Positions 12,701 through 27,700 are shown, counted from the first letter of the stretch. The stretch is 64,000 nucleotides of DNA from Tetracentron sinense (GCA_015143295.1 CM026565.1:25428052-25492051), one strand, 5' to 3'. The notes: generated by a model from the sequence alone, not told the origin. Numbers and translations: made by a program.

Positions 12701-15700
12701 CGCTCCTTCTGTCTTTCTGAAACTTTCATGGTTGTTCATTTTAGTTAATGGATAGTGGTGTCTTCATCTCCTTTGGCTTCATTCTTCTAGCACCTATTCT
12801 CGTGCATGCAATGTTTGTAGTATTCATTCTTTCTGATTATTTTGATATCCTAGAAACATCATGTAGTAAGAAAGTAGTTTGTAATTGATTTCCACTTTCA
12901 TTCTTTCCTTCTTATGGATGTTCCACAGAGTTCAGTGCTTGCCTTGGACGATTCAGCATTAGATGTTGATCAGGTTGATAACCTTATTAAGTTTTGTCCA
13001 ACAAAAGAGGAGATGGAACTACTCAAGGTAGGGAGATATGCTAATGTATTTCTTTAAGCTCGAATCTTGGATATTCTTTTATACAGTGTGGTTGGAGCTT
13101 GAATATTCTTCCACCGATTATTTATCCTTTTGATCGATAGGACAAAATACTAAAGTACTTTAAGAAAATACAGTCTCCTGTCCTTTGGAGTATAGTGGTA
13201 CTTATACTTCCATTTTCAGGGCTACAACGGAAACAAGGAAAACTTAGGAAAATGTGAACAGGTCAGTGGGCTTATACTTTCTTTTCCTATGTTAATCGTT
13301 TTTTTTTTGTAGAAAGGATTCTGTCATTATTCACTGAGTTAATGAGTACGTAAGAATTCACTGATGATGGCATGATGCTAGCTTGTTAAGTTGGTAAAGT
13401 CAGCATGTTGTGATAAATGACCTTGGCTAAAAACCCTTCTTCACACACTTACCTGCTAACAACTAACCCACTACCTACCTTGCTTGCTTATCGAAAGAAA
13501 AAGAGGGATTATCAGCTAAATTGTCCATATATTGAAATTTTTCTATGTTTTCCAATATTTCTAGTGTATGCAACTGCAATGATTTTTAGATCAATATTGC
13601 AATGCAATTTTCAATTCTTGTGCTCCGATGTCTAACCCATAAACTATATAGGCACTAGGTAATGGTTAATTAAACTACCATTGCTATATGGTTCGGAAGA
13701 AATACCGTCACAAATATTTCAAGTTGGCTTGTATTGGAAACCTTTCTGATTGACATGCTTTGTGCATTTTCAATAGTTCTTTTTGGAGTTGATGAAAGTA
13801 CCACGTGTAGAATCGAAGCTCAGAGTTTTCTCGTTCAAGATACAATTCCGTTCCCAGGTCAGAGGTTAATGTATTCATCATCCTTTTTGCTAGACATTCC
13901 CAAGTGCATGCTATTGCTAAATTTGTAATTTTTCTTTATTCTTTTCCAGGTTTCTGACCTTAGAAATAGTTTGAATGTTGTAAATTCTGCAGCAGAAGAG
14001 GCAAGCTATCTAGTCTTTTACTTTTCTCTTCCATTCGTTTTGCACGATTTCATGCTTTCTATGAAGATCTGCATCTCATGAACATTTTGACTGATTTGCT
14101 TATCAGATCAGGAATTCTGTCAAATTGAAGAGAATCATGCAAACAATTCTCTCTCTTGGAAATGCTTTGAATCAGGGAACTGCAAGGGGTGAGTTTGATT
14201 TAATTGGTCTAGTATCTTGGCAGTATGCACCCTCATATGTTCCTTCTTTTTTTTATGAGCAAGTATTGATCCATCAAGTGAATCGCAACTACATTCTAGT
14301 GTAGTCAAAATGTCGCCTAGGCAACACCTAGCCCACCGCCTCTTGTAACCAAGACCCCTATTGCTTAATTAGGGTCTAGGCAGGCACTTATTATTATTTT
14401 TTAATAAATTTAGCAGAAAAACAATTTTTATTGCCTAGGCAATGCCTCGCCTAAGGAACCCCCTATTGCCTAGGCATCACTTGGACGCTTTGACTACACT
14501 GCTACATTCAAAATTTGCACTTTCATGATAGAAAAAAATTGTGGATTTCTTTAACATGCTCATTGTAATGTTGATCTCGAAAAAGTCCCACAATTGGAGG
14601 AAAATATGATAGGTTCTGAGATTTGAGGGAAGGAAAAATTAGAATTTAGGCTATAGGAAGAGATCCGCTAAAATGTAGGGGGAGAGATAGAGAGAGACCT
14701 GGACAAATTCTTCTTCTCTTTTTGGCTTTTTTGGCAAAGCCCTAAAGAAATTTCATGAAAAAATAACTTTCCCAATTCTATTCTATCTATACCGCAACGT
14801 TGAAATAAAGGAAATATATTGGCTACAAAAAGAAATATAATAAAAATGACAAGTAAAGCACTGAATTACAAAAGGTTGGAATCGTTCTACTTATTAAAAT
14901 ATTATAACTTTTTCTATTTTAAGTCGACCGCCAAGTCGCCAAATCGCCAAGCACTTTAGCGCCTAGGCGCCCGTCTCGGACCCAATGCCTGCCTAGACCC
15001 TTAGTTGGGCATTGTGGGGTTTTACTGGGTGAGGTGGTCACCTAGGCTACGCCTTGACTTATCTGGGACTAACAGAAAAAATAAATGTATGCTGGACAAT
15101 TTAATACTCTCCAAAGTTTTTTTTGGTGAACACTCTCCAAAGTTGATGCATGTGATTGGAATTAGCATTACTCAAATCCTTTTGAATGATGGAATTTGCA
15201 GCATCAGTGAGGAATCGGCATTTGTAAGTAACAAAACTACAAAAGAAATTATCACATCTATTCATTTAAAAGAAAGTAGTTACATTTTTTCAATTGGATA
15301 TGCTGTATAGCAGCCTTGACTATCTTGCACTTGGATTCATACCTCTAATTTCTATGATTCAGGCAAAACAACTATTTCCCAAAATTAAATATCTTCTAAA
15401 ACTTCAGCTTACTCATTGTCTTAAAAGAAATGATTTTCCTCAGGACTCATATTAGATGTTACTAAAATAAACTACATGCTTTAAAATTTAAGAAAGTTCT
15501 AGAGAAAGATGTAAGACTCCTGCTTCAAATCAAAATTTACTTACAAAGAACTCTAAACAATTTAAATTCTAAGACTTACAAGTCAACCCTAATGAAAGTT
15601 AACAAATTAAAGCCAGTAATCCCTCCATAGTTCTACATCGTGTTCGTAATTCAGCCATACCTCACTCAATTAATTTGCAAAAACTATTATTAAGCACTTT

Positions 15701-18700
15701 TCATTATGGGAATATAATTATGGAATTCCTACTGAGGGATTTATATTTAAGACTCTAAAAATATAGGCCTATGGTATGGCCATATTGGATTGCCGAGGAT
15801 GTGTGAGTGAGTAGGGCTCTAAAGGAGAGCAGGTGGTTTGCAAAGAGACTGAGTAGCTCTGGGAAGAGCAGGTGGCTCTTAAGGAGAGAGGATGGCTCTT
15901 AGGTAGTGTGGGTTCATGGGTAATCCCAGTAGCTCTCTTGGAAAGAGGATTTTGAAGCTGTTTGATTGTATTTTCCCATTGACATAGTCACTCATGTGAT
16001 GAACCACGTAAATCTTGTCTTTTCAGTAGGTTCTTTCTTTCTATATCTTTATATTTTTCACTTTATCCCTTTGGTTCATCGTGAGGTGAGGAATTTGCTT
16101 GATTGGGGTTTGAGTGAAAGCAAGATGGTGGGGAGGGAGAAGAGAGGAGAGATGAGTGAGAGGGGTCCGCGAAATTGGTCTGAAGGAGATGATTCCTTTT
16201 GTCTCCCTTTGAATTTTAAGATGGTTTTTGCGGGTTGGGATGTCTAGAGTTTCTTGGGATGCCCTATGCACCCTCTTCAGAGCTTTCTTGGCGATCCTAG
16301 TGGTGTTGGCAGGTACCTCTATGATTTTTTGGTAGGCAGTTGCTTTGTTTTCTTTAGTTATAGTCGATATCTGTTGGTCTCTTCAGACCATTGGCATCCT
16401 TTTCCTTTTTGGTGCTTCATGGGAGGGTCTTCTAATTCCCTTGCCATTTGTACTTGTTTTTATTTCTTTCTAATATATTCCTTGTTATCTGTCAAAATAA
16501 AAATTAAAAAAAGCAAACATAAGACCAAAATGTTACTACAATAAATAAAGAGCATGCTTTGGAGAAAGGAGGAGATAGTTGGGAATTCTAGACAAAATCT
16601 AAAGTAAAAAAAAAGATTTATTTTGTGCATGCACACAGCACGCACACACACACACACATATAAATCTGTAAATAACATCTAATTTTATGTGCGTCTTAGG
16701 AACCTTTGTGACTAGCACTTTACCGCTGTAGAAATGAGGCCTAGGCAATGGCGTCCTAACGAGTGCCTGCCTAGACCCTTATTAGGTGATAGGGCTCTTG
16801 GCTAGGTGATGAGACGGTGGCCTAGGCGACATTTACACTACATTGGACTCATGGCTAGTTTAGACTTGAATCAGGAACCTGAATTACCCCGAATATGAAA
16901 TTGTGTTACCCAAGTTTTATGTGGGTGGTACCTCTTTGGACAGTGTATAAGTTTTCATCTTTTGATAATTTAGTTCCCACCAGCTCAGCAGCTCTACGCT
17001 TCTTTACTTTTCTTGGCGTGTCGCCGAACCTAACAAGTGCCTTAATATAGCATACATTCGTTTCCAGTCCCATCAATAATCATGAATATTGTCTGCCTGC
17101 TTTGTCTTTGTAATAATTTCATAATGCCCTGCCTATAGGTTCCGCTATTGGATTTAGGTTGGATAGCCTCCTTAAACTCATTGATACACGTGCTCGGAAC
17201 AACAAGATGACACTTATGCATTATCTTTGTAAGGTACAAATTTATTCTACTTTAGCAGGTGCTCATTCTTCCTATCACACTGACTTTAAGCTCAACTGTG
17301 ACATGCTTATCTATGCTGTAAACAAAATCAAACTTTATAGTCATTTTTATCTTAAGTCAGAGGTGTGTACATACACATATTTTGTGCATGTTTAGTGCCT
17401 ATATATTTGTACACCATGTATAATAGATTTATGCATGTATGCAAATATGAACATAGATAAAAGTATAAAACACACATATTTATTATGCGTAAACACACAT
17501 GAATGTATTGCAATCATTTGCTTCCTATTGAAAGGAAATGGAGTGAGAGGATTAAATGTCAAACTTGCAGTTTATTATTTATTTTGGTCAGTATGTTAAA
17601 AGTTTATTGAAAACTTAGTGGAAAACATCCCAATGGACAAAGAGGGCCTCATTTTTGTTTAACGAGTTGGTCTCATCGTTTTAACTTTAAGTACATGCTA
17701 TGCATAATTGTATTTGTATGTATTAGTTCATAAATTATATGAATTTTCGTAAGAAAAAAGTATTGGTTTTCCGACAATATCTTAATGTTAAATCCTTTGT
17801 TCAACAAAATAGGTAGTTTTCATAGGAACCATGAAATAGTATGATGATCTTGTTAAATGAATGTAAGGTTTTGTGAATTATTTGTTAAATTCATCTAGAT
17901 TGAACTATTTTGCGATAAAGTTATTCCCATAAGATGAAGTCAAATTCCCTAACCAATAATGCGTAAAGTACAAAAAAAAGTAAGATGTAAGACTCTTGTA
18001 GGGGAATTCCTTCGGGAAATGTGAGACACCGATGGCTTTGTAGTCGGCTATGACTTCTGCAAGAGGTAAGATGTAAGGCTCTTTGGTTCGCGGATGAGAA
18101 ATCATAAGCCTACTGACGGCTTTGTGGTCAGAAAATACTCCTACGGGGAGGTATGGTTCCTTAATCCAAGAACCGTAGTACTCCATAGTCTACGGACCGG
18201 AGTCGTGTAACCCGGGATAAAAGAAATGAACAAAAAATTATGTGAAGAATAAAATAAAATGATACGCAAATAAAAAAATCAAACTTAAACGTGAATTGTT
18301 TGAAATATATTAATATGGATTTTGTCAAGATAAAGAGAAATGAACTTTATATATGTGTTAATTTGTACTTGAAATTCACATTTATTATGCTATTAAGTCA
18401 CGTAGGGTTATGAATTCTTGTTGAGCTTCGTAGCTCATTGACCTTTCATGTCGACAAATTCCTAGTGAAGATGTGACGACCAAGGAAGGACATTTGGAAT
18501 GCAGATTTTTCTTTTGTTCTCGACTTAGTGAAAAAGATAGAATAGTAGTTACAAATTCAATTAGCTATGGGATGTAAGAAATATTATATGGTGTGATATT
18601 ATTGAAGGATGATTATTGTGAATGTTTCAATCAAAATTTTTGAATGTTCTTGCTTCCGCAATTATGATTTGTAAGTATGAACTCATGGTTTGGATTTGTC

Positions 18701-21700
18701 ATTAAATTTCTATATCAGATTTTCAAGAATAAGCCTGGGCACAGTTGGCATCAGAGCGTCACAATAATTTCATCCAAGTAATAATTGTACCATAAAACTT
18801 AGAAAGAACATGACATTTGGGTAACTTTGACAAACCAATTCAATCAAATTATTAATGGAAGTGTGTTTGTGCTTGTTTTAGGAAATTGTGCGTTTATGGA
18901 AGACCACAAGAAAGAGTTCATTGCCACCACTTCTTCGTCATCAGTTAGTCAGTAGAGAAACCATAGTGGTTGACTGATCATCTTTGTCATCTTCTTGTAC
19001 TTTACTATCAACTATTAAAGTTGATTTTTGTAGGCCACCAGTATATAATGGTGCAGGTCCAAGCAGACCGCCTTTAGTCAGTGAGGCAGGCCTCAATCAT
19101 CAGCCATTGTCTCCTAGAGAGAGGCGCTGACTGCACTTGACTTAATAGCATAATAAAAGCGAATTTCAAGTACAAATTAACACATTTATAAAGTTCATTT
19201 CTCTTTATCTTGAAAAAAACTATATTAATATATTTCGAACAATTCACGTATAAGTTTGTATTTTTGTCTTTGTGTATCATTTTATCTTATTCTTCACATA
19301 ATGTTTTGTTCACGTCTTTTTATTTCGGGTTACACGACTCCAGTCCGTAGACTATGGAGTACTCTAGTTCTTGGATTAAGGCACCATCCTATACGAGTCT
19401 TTTCCGATCATAAAGCTGTTGGTAGGCTTATGATTTCCTGTCCGCGAACCAAAGAACCTTACATCTTACATCTTGCGGAAGTTTTAGCCGACTACAAAGC
19501 CATCGGTGTCTCACATTTTCCGAAGGAATCCCCTTGCAAGAGTCATGCATCTTACTTCTTTTGTTTACTTTACACATTATTGGTTAGGGAACTTGACTTA
19601 ATATTTTATCTCAAAATAGTTCAATTTGGATGATTTTAACAAATAATTCACAAAACCTTGCATTCAATTCACAAGTTATCATATAGTAATTACTATATGA
19701 TCATACATATATACACACACACACAAACTTACAATTTCTTTATCTATTATTTTTAATTCCATAAAAAAATATGGGTCATGAAATGGCAATCAAAAGATCA
19801 TTTTCCTTTAAAAAATATTCCACTTAAAGTCTGTGGCTCAACGGCCGGATTGGAGGTCCTTGATGTAACATTAATGCATAGCCATTTACCACGAATCTAC
19901 CTTCAAAGGAGAACACAAAGATCTTTAGACCTTGAAGGGGGTGTCGTCATCTCATCCTTGATAGCATCCTCTATCAATTGGACTCGAGTAGACTTTGATA
20001 GTCTCACCCTTATCCTTTTTGAAGACTCCACTGCTACTAGCTGGGCTGGAAGCCTTGTTGAGCTACCATCAAATGGCTACGAAGGGTGGAGAGGTCAATA
20101 CATGCTAAGCCCATTACCCTCCCCCCCTCCTCCCCTTAAAGCCACGGTTAAGATTCACGGCCAAACTGAAGATCCATGTATCAAACATCTTTTAACTCCT
20201 TCCAACTAGAGGCCCAAGAGAAAAGCTTTTCATTGATCCCTCCTCCACTTCCCCCTTAAACTATAGACATAATAAAAAAAGGTGGGTATTTATTTCTCAT
20301 CCAAATTCTCTAACAAAGAGTAAAGGGAGGATCTTCCAAAAAACGCTATCATGATAGTGAAAAACATTGAACCCATCCTTAGGATAGTTCAAGCATATAT
20401 CTATGAAAAGCCCATGATACCAAAAGAGAAACTCCAATTCCTCTGATTTACATACAATGATTAAAAAGTTAGTCAGCTGTCTCACTAGCGACGAATTAAA
20501 TATTGCGATGTTTTCCAAAGTGAGAAATATCGGCTAGTTTGAGAAGCTTCTTGCAAAAATGTTACTTTAGGAATGCCCCAGAGCTTTCTTTTGTTTAGGT
20601 CGGAAGTTGGCAATTTCGGTCAAGATATCTGAATTTCATGTGCCATTAAAGCCATGGTGATGAGCAAGGCACCTCTCGGTAAGTGGTTATGGAGGTCTAA
20701 TGTAGAGGAAGACACTCTTTCTGGGACACATAATGGGTCATAAATTTGGGATCTTGAATAGTAATAAGAACCATTGGGAGGTTGTATCCTATCATAGGTA
20801 ATAGTTTGGAATGCGATAATGAGATCCCATGAAGACTTCTCGAGAGTTATGAAGTTTAAAGTCAATATGGCGAGAGAGTACGATTGAAGACCACTGGTGC
20901 GGGTTGGAAAGCTTTGTGATTCTTGTCCTAATCTCTATAGGTTGGTACCATAGTAACAAAGTTCTCGGATTGTTTTAAAAAGTCCCATAATATGCCTTTT
21001 TCGTCAAATGATTAATTCGCGAAGTATCTGTGAATTTGTCAAAAAGTTGCAAATTTCATAAACTAAACTCAAATTATTGATGATTTTAAAAAAAAATGCA
21101 ATTAAATTTCTAATATATGAAATATATTCATGTATAATTTTTCATAACTAATGATCTTGTTTATTTTATTTTATTTTTATCTTGCTCGATATTTTCTTAT
21201 TTTTTCAAAGTTTGCCTTTTTTTTTTTTCGAATTTTTTCCTAGCTAAATAATTCCCGAACTTTGACTTGGTGACTATGGTTGGTACAAATTAAGAAAAAA
21301 CTTACGATAAATCATTATTGTGTAAGAGGAGACAGAGAGATAATGTGGTCTCCCATTTTTTGAAAGCTTACGATAAATCCCATTTTTAAAAGGTGGGCTG
21401 AGGGGTGGTGGAGTTCGATGACCCTTGAGAGTAAAGTTGAAAATTGTAGGCTAAACTCCCAAGAATAAGAAAAATTCCTGTTGCAGCAGATACAATTGGA
21501 AGGGAGGATTTGAAGAAAAAGTGGATTTCCTTATGTCTACAAGGAGAAATAAGTTGGAAGCGAAAAGTTGGAATCAAATGGCTTAAGGCGGGTGATAAGT
21601 TCTGCCACACTTATGCCAATGCTAGTGTCTGGTTAATTGCGTCAGTGACATAATACAAGTGGGTGAAAATGTGGTGGAGAAAGCTAACTCAATCTCTGGC

Positions 21701-24700
21701 ACGAGAAGGTTAGGAAGATAAAAAAAAACTCAATTAGGGATTTTTTAGCCGTTTTTCTGAAATATTCTTCAATGTATTTAAACTTTTCATCCACTTGTCA
21801 AAAAACTCCAGATCTTGTAATGATATGTATAATACTGTCAATCCTCAGAAATTAGGACTTGTTAAGAAGTTTTTTTCGTTGGACTTTTTCATACCAATGC
21901 CATACAACTTGCTGATGTCATTTGTTTGGTTGGTGACATCTGGAGTAGGGTAAGCATCAGCATCAACGAAGGAAAATAGAGAAACGAGAGAACTTAGTAT
22001 ATTTGGTGTCTATGAGAGAACCTTGATGCCTTATATTAAAACAACTTAAATGGAAAAATCAAAACTCTATCCTTGAAGCAAGTCACAAATAAAAGAAGGA
22101 AAAGATAAAGCTGCGCAACAACTTAAATAGGATTGATGACACAACACACACTACTTTTACCTGCAAGTTGCAACACATGCATTCCTTAATTTTGGGACCT
22201 GATAACTAACAGCCATATAACATCTCATCTCTGATGAGTGAGTACAATTTTGCTTAACTAATGGACGTGATGAGAAGAAATCTTTTAGCCCTGCAGAGAT
22301 CTGGAGTCTCTCATATGGGAGATCATTGTTCAGATTTACTAATGTGATGTTGTGCCAATAGTTTGTGTCAGTTTGATCTTGATCATTTATTTGCATAGTT
22401 TCTTTTAGTTAAGTTATTAGCTCTTTTTTTCTTTTTTCAAGTATTAGTTTCTCAACTAATTAGCTTAGAACCTATTAGGAAAATGGATATGGCAGTTTGG
22501 GGAGGAAAGGGAGAGTATGGTGTAGAGTGATAATTGCAAGACATAGCCAAACCTCAAGTTGGACACCCAGACATGTTAGGGTCCCTCATGGGGTGGGTTT
22601 GTGGAAAGGAATCATGGCGGTGGCCAGTCTGCTAGACCCCTTCATCTCATTTAGAGTGGGTAGTGGGACTAAGATTCACTTTTGAAAGGATGTGTGGTGT
22701 GGTGAGAGTAGTATCCGGGTTTGGTTTGAGAGTATTTACTGCCTATCTCTAGACAAAACAATATTAGTAGCAGACTGCTTTGAGATGCAGAATGATGAGG
22801 TAATTTGGAGCCTGAGGTTGAGGTGAACCCTTGAATGATTGGGAAGTTGAAGTGTTATGCTCCTTTTTACAAATCTTACAATCCTATTTCCCTTGGCCAC
22901 TATGTAGAGATGCACGGATTTGGACTAGGGATAACAATGGTCGATTCTCCGTGAGATCATTGCTACAAACATTTGAGCCAAACTCTCTATGCTCTTTCCT
23001 CATAAGTTTGTGTGGAATCTCCAAATTCCGTTGAAAGTAGCTTTTTTCCTTTGGACTGCAGCTCTGAATAAAATTCTCACATGTGACAATTTGAAAAAAA
23101 GAGGGTGGATGATGGCAAATCGATGTTACATGTGCCTGCTCATGGAAGAGTCAATGGATTGTAGACACCCTATTTTGCATGGGCCCGAAAAGCCCATTGG
23201 TGCCGAGTATTGAAAGATAGCAACGACGAGATCCGGACTCCAGAATATCGAAGTTCAAGCCAAGCCCAAACCAACTAAGCCCAAGCCTGGCCTTTTTTTT
23301 AGAAAAAATAAATTAGCGCCCTTCTAAAGGGCGCGGGTCTATTTTTTGCCTAAATCCTAGGCCGCGGCTTTTAAAAAGGCGCGTACGAAGAAAACCCTAA
23401 ATTCAACTTCGTTTTGCGTGTCAACATGTTTTGGGTTATTTTTTTAGTCCCACATCGCCCAGAAAGAGCGAAATCCTTATTTTTCACCTTATAAAATGAG
23501 CCTCACCCCAACCCACTCCTTAACTTTGAAAAGGCCTAGCTCTGCCCAACCCATAACTTGGAGAACCCTCTAACTTTGGTGAGCCTTCAAAAAACCCAGA
23601 AATTCCAATCATCCAAGCTATCAATGTAGGAGTGATCTTTATCAACTTTGGGGGAAAAATCTTGGGAGTCCGGATCTCGTCGAAGTTTTTTCTCTTCAAA
23701 TACTTGGAGCATCTAAAAGGGAAAAGGTATGCTATATCCACATCTTCTACTTCTACCCGTCAAAGTCTCTTCTTCCCTCACTTTCTCTGAGTAGCTCGGC
23801 GATTTCCCTCTTCACGGTTGTGCGGACGAGGAAATCCAGGTGAAGGAAAGGGCTGGAAGACCAGATCTTCGACTTCTTTTTCAGTTTTCTTTATTGTTAG
23901 TAGTTTTGTCCCTTTTTCCACCCAAATGTAGGCGGGGCCCCTCTTAACTCGGTCGAGGAGAGAAGTGTGGCCGTTCGCCAATTTAAGGAAAATGGATTTT
24001 GCCGTGCAAGTAGAGAGAAACTCACCCTAACTCGGTCGAAGAGGGATGACTTTCCAATCTCGAAATAAAAGAAAACAAGTAGAGAGTAAATCGCCTTAAC
24101 TCGGCCGAGGAGGGGCGGTTTTTCAATCTCGAAATAATAAAAAAAAAGAAAATGACTTTAAATTAATTTAATGGAGAAAGTTAAGAGGCAACCGTCGCTC
24201 GACGGATGAGGTGGGGTGCCTAACATCTTCCCCAACTCATAAGAGAATCCCCGGACCCAATCTCGTTTTTTATCTAATCGAGGGTTCTTAATTGTGGGTG
24301 ACCAATCACACCCGGAATCTTGATTGGTGGCGACTCTAACAGATCTCATCTTCTCATTAGTTGGAAAACACGGATGTGGGGAGGAGATCGACCTGGGCCG
24401 GCTATCGCACATGGATCATCTGTTGTTATATTGTCCCATTGCTCATGAGATTTGAGGTTATTTTCTCTCCTGGGTAGGGTTAGCCTGGGTCTTCCCTAAC
24501 TCCTCCCGGAGCTCTTTATCTTGCTAGTCTCGAGTTAGTGTCGAGGGTGATCATGTGACACTTTGGTCTGTGCTACCTGGGGCTATAGCCTGGATCATAT
24601 GGAAGGAGAGGAATTCTAGAGTCTTCGAGAATTCCTTTTCTGCAATTCCTCAGATTTGTGCACGCGTATGGCAATCAATCTTGGAATGGTTGTCATTATG

Positions 24701-27700
24701 TCTTAGATCTGCGAATTTGGGCTCCCAGCACCAAGCACTGTAGTTATCTTTTAGTAGTATTCCTGCTTTTTATTCATGTAGCTATGTAGAAATCTATTTG
24801 CAGCTCGGGTGGTTACTTCTCAGTAACCTTTGGGTCTGCTTGTAACTTTATTTGCCCCTATTGCTTTATATATTCTTCTTGATTACCGATCAAAAAAACA
24901 ATCTTAGTGCTGTCTTGAATAGTTTTATCTAATATCAACTTGGGAAGGATGCACAGGTCTTGAGATGATTTCTTAGATTCATTTTCCTTTATTCTTCATG
25001 CATTGAAGAATTGACAAGTGTTTCAGAGAAAATGTTCTGGAATACAATCTCTATTTGTGGTTCTGAGTCTATAGATGTTCTGTCAGGTCAACTGTAGAGC
25101 TTGGAGCTTCCATAATGTCTCTATGCATAAAGTTTTCATATGCAGTTTTGTTGGTCATCTTTTTTCTGCTTGACAAGCTGTAGGTACTAGCTGATAAACT
25201 ACCAGAACTTCTTGATTTTACGAAAGACCTTGTCAGCTTGGAAGCTGCGTCAAAGGTACTTTTTTAATGAATTTGGATGGAATCATTTTAATACAGTTAT
25301 GGATGATACTGTTGGCATCTGCTAAGTCAAATGATTAATCTCTATACAGATACAATTGAAATATTTGGCTGAGGAGATGCAAGCCATTACCAAAGGATTG
25401 GAGAAAGTTGTACAGGAATTGACCATTGCTGAAAATGATGGTCCTGTATCACAAACTTTTCGTAAGGTACTTGAGCACATCAGTTAATCATAATTTCATA
25501 TGTGTGGGTGGAGTTTCTTCACATTTGTCTTCTGTTGGATGGATTGTGCTCTAGATATGGTAGGCGGCTTTATGTATGCAACATGTCTTATATTTGCATA
25601 AATTGTTAGTATTCTTGTGAACTTATATAAACTGACCCTGTTTAAAGGTACATGTGTCTGTTGACATTAAATTGTGGAAGTGGGGTGGGATTTGTTTATT
25701 TTTGATAGGTAATTAGATGATCTGTATTCACATGAATAGTGTACAGGGGCTGGAAAAGAACAGCTTACGAAAAAATAGCTTTTGAAATCAGCCAACGGCT
25801 ATACAATGTCAAATAAATTATAGAAGAAGACCCCTCAAGACAAAAGTAGAGAGCAAAAAGAATTAACTCACAATAGGAATAAGAAAGTGAACCAGCCTCT
25901 TGCTCTTGCAATGTAGAGCACCAGAAAACAAGTAGTTTGTGATGTCAGTCCAAACTCTCTTTAGGATGCAAGTGATCATCAAACACTCACCTATCCCTCT
26001 CCTTCCAAAGGTTCCAACAAATTGCGACAGGGAATCATTTTCAAAACAGTGATGCTCTTCTTTTCAAGATCATTCATACACCAACTAAAGAAACACTCTA
26101 TAAGTCTACCAGGGAGAACCCATGGAAGCGGAAGGCTTCTAGAAGGGGCTATTATGTCTAAGTAGACATGGGGCTTGGTTTCTAATTCTAACTGTTGTCC
26201 TGCAGTTCAGCAGGTCTGAAGTGGTTGATTTTTAGTTAGTTTCATAGATGGAAATTAGGTAGTATAAGACCAATAAATTTTTTTGCGTAGAATGTCAGTA
26301 CAGTCCAACTTAAATTAAAGTTTCAGTTTGGGCTGATTTAGGATAGTTTCTATTCTATTAAAGCGGATGTATGGGCTGTATTTTACATTGATATTCTGGA
26401 TACACTAGGACGTCCAACAATCAAGGTTTATTTGAGGTATTTCCTAAGTTGTTTAGTCTTCCCTGTTGTACTTTCACATTCTATCTCTAGACACCCTATT
26501 TTGCACGGTGAAGCCGCTCATGGGAAAACAAACGGCCCAGCTTCTCCAAAATTTCAGATTAATGTCAAGGCAGGATCCAGACCCTGACAATCCTACCTAA
26601 AGCCTTTTAGACCCTTTGGGAACCTAATTTGAGTCTTTTTAATCCGTAGGACCTTTAGAACACCTGGGAATTAAAGTTAAAATCTAAAAGCCTTTCCGTA
26701 ACCTTAGAACCCTTGAAAAGGGCCTAGAAGAACAATTCAGATTCCTAGAATAAACTCAAACCAAACCCCAAGGCAAGCCAAAGTTAACAAAGGAGATGGG
26801 GGCTGCCGTTTCGAACCACGGATGCTTTATTTTCATATGTATTTAGGATACCTCCAACCCTTTAAATTGAATTATATCGTCAGGCTGCTCTTTGAAATTA
26901 CAGTCAGACCATTGTAATCCTGCACAATCAGATCCCTTTATTGATGCAATCACAAGTCACAACTCGGCGCGCGTCTTTAATTGGAAAAGGATGGTAGGCG
27001 GCCATTAAGAACAACGGCCCCACTCAATGGCATATCTGGAATAAATCAAAATTTGGATATGACATGATTTTTCCATAAAGCTTGATTTCTCTAATACTTT
27101 TATTTCTTACCCATTCAATATACCTTGACAGCTTGAATCCATAGAGCTTGGAACTTGAGAACCTTGCTACTTTGGAGACTTTGAGGACCTTGAGAATATT
27201 GAGGACCTTAGCCTAAAGTTTTGAGTATCAGTTCTTGGAGATCCAGGAGAACCCGAAGTTTCAAGTCCCTAGGTACTTGCCTTGAAGAGGGAGTTGGGAG
27301 AGAAAAGTTCAAGGAGTACTTGCAGAGCGGCTAAGGAGCTTGCCTGCAGGCTGCAGCATGGTATTTCCTTACAATTATTTCTTTTCCTTTCTTTTGTGAA
27401 TTAGTTTAGTTTCTTGTTTTAATCCTTTAAGTAGTATAGAAGCCTCTCCCTAGTCCTCCTAATGTAGTTTAGCCCCCCTTTGATACAGTGAGAATAATGG
27501 GGCCCTTTATGAAATGGAGAGACGAAAGAGGAACCTATAGCAATTAGAGCCCCCTGTAGTTACTTTGATTGCTTGATTTTTGACTTCTTCAGTACCCCCT
27601 ATTGCATCAAATTCAAAGTATAGGCGAGCCCTTTTAGATGTGGCTTGAGGATAAGGGGGGTTTCTTCATGAAAAAGGATGATTAAAGGCTTATAGGGGTT

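Noticed and set aside
15005-16544. Small genes inside formin intron 10
   Set aside because: Open frames show no domain, no conserved motif and no splice partners.
14289-16845. A single 2.5-kb DNA transposon with GCCTAGGC inverted ends
   Set aside because: The 205-bp element 14297-14501 has its own perfect 8-bp duplication; no duplication fits the long version.
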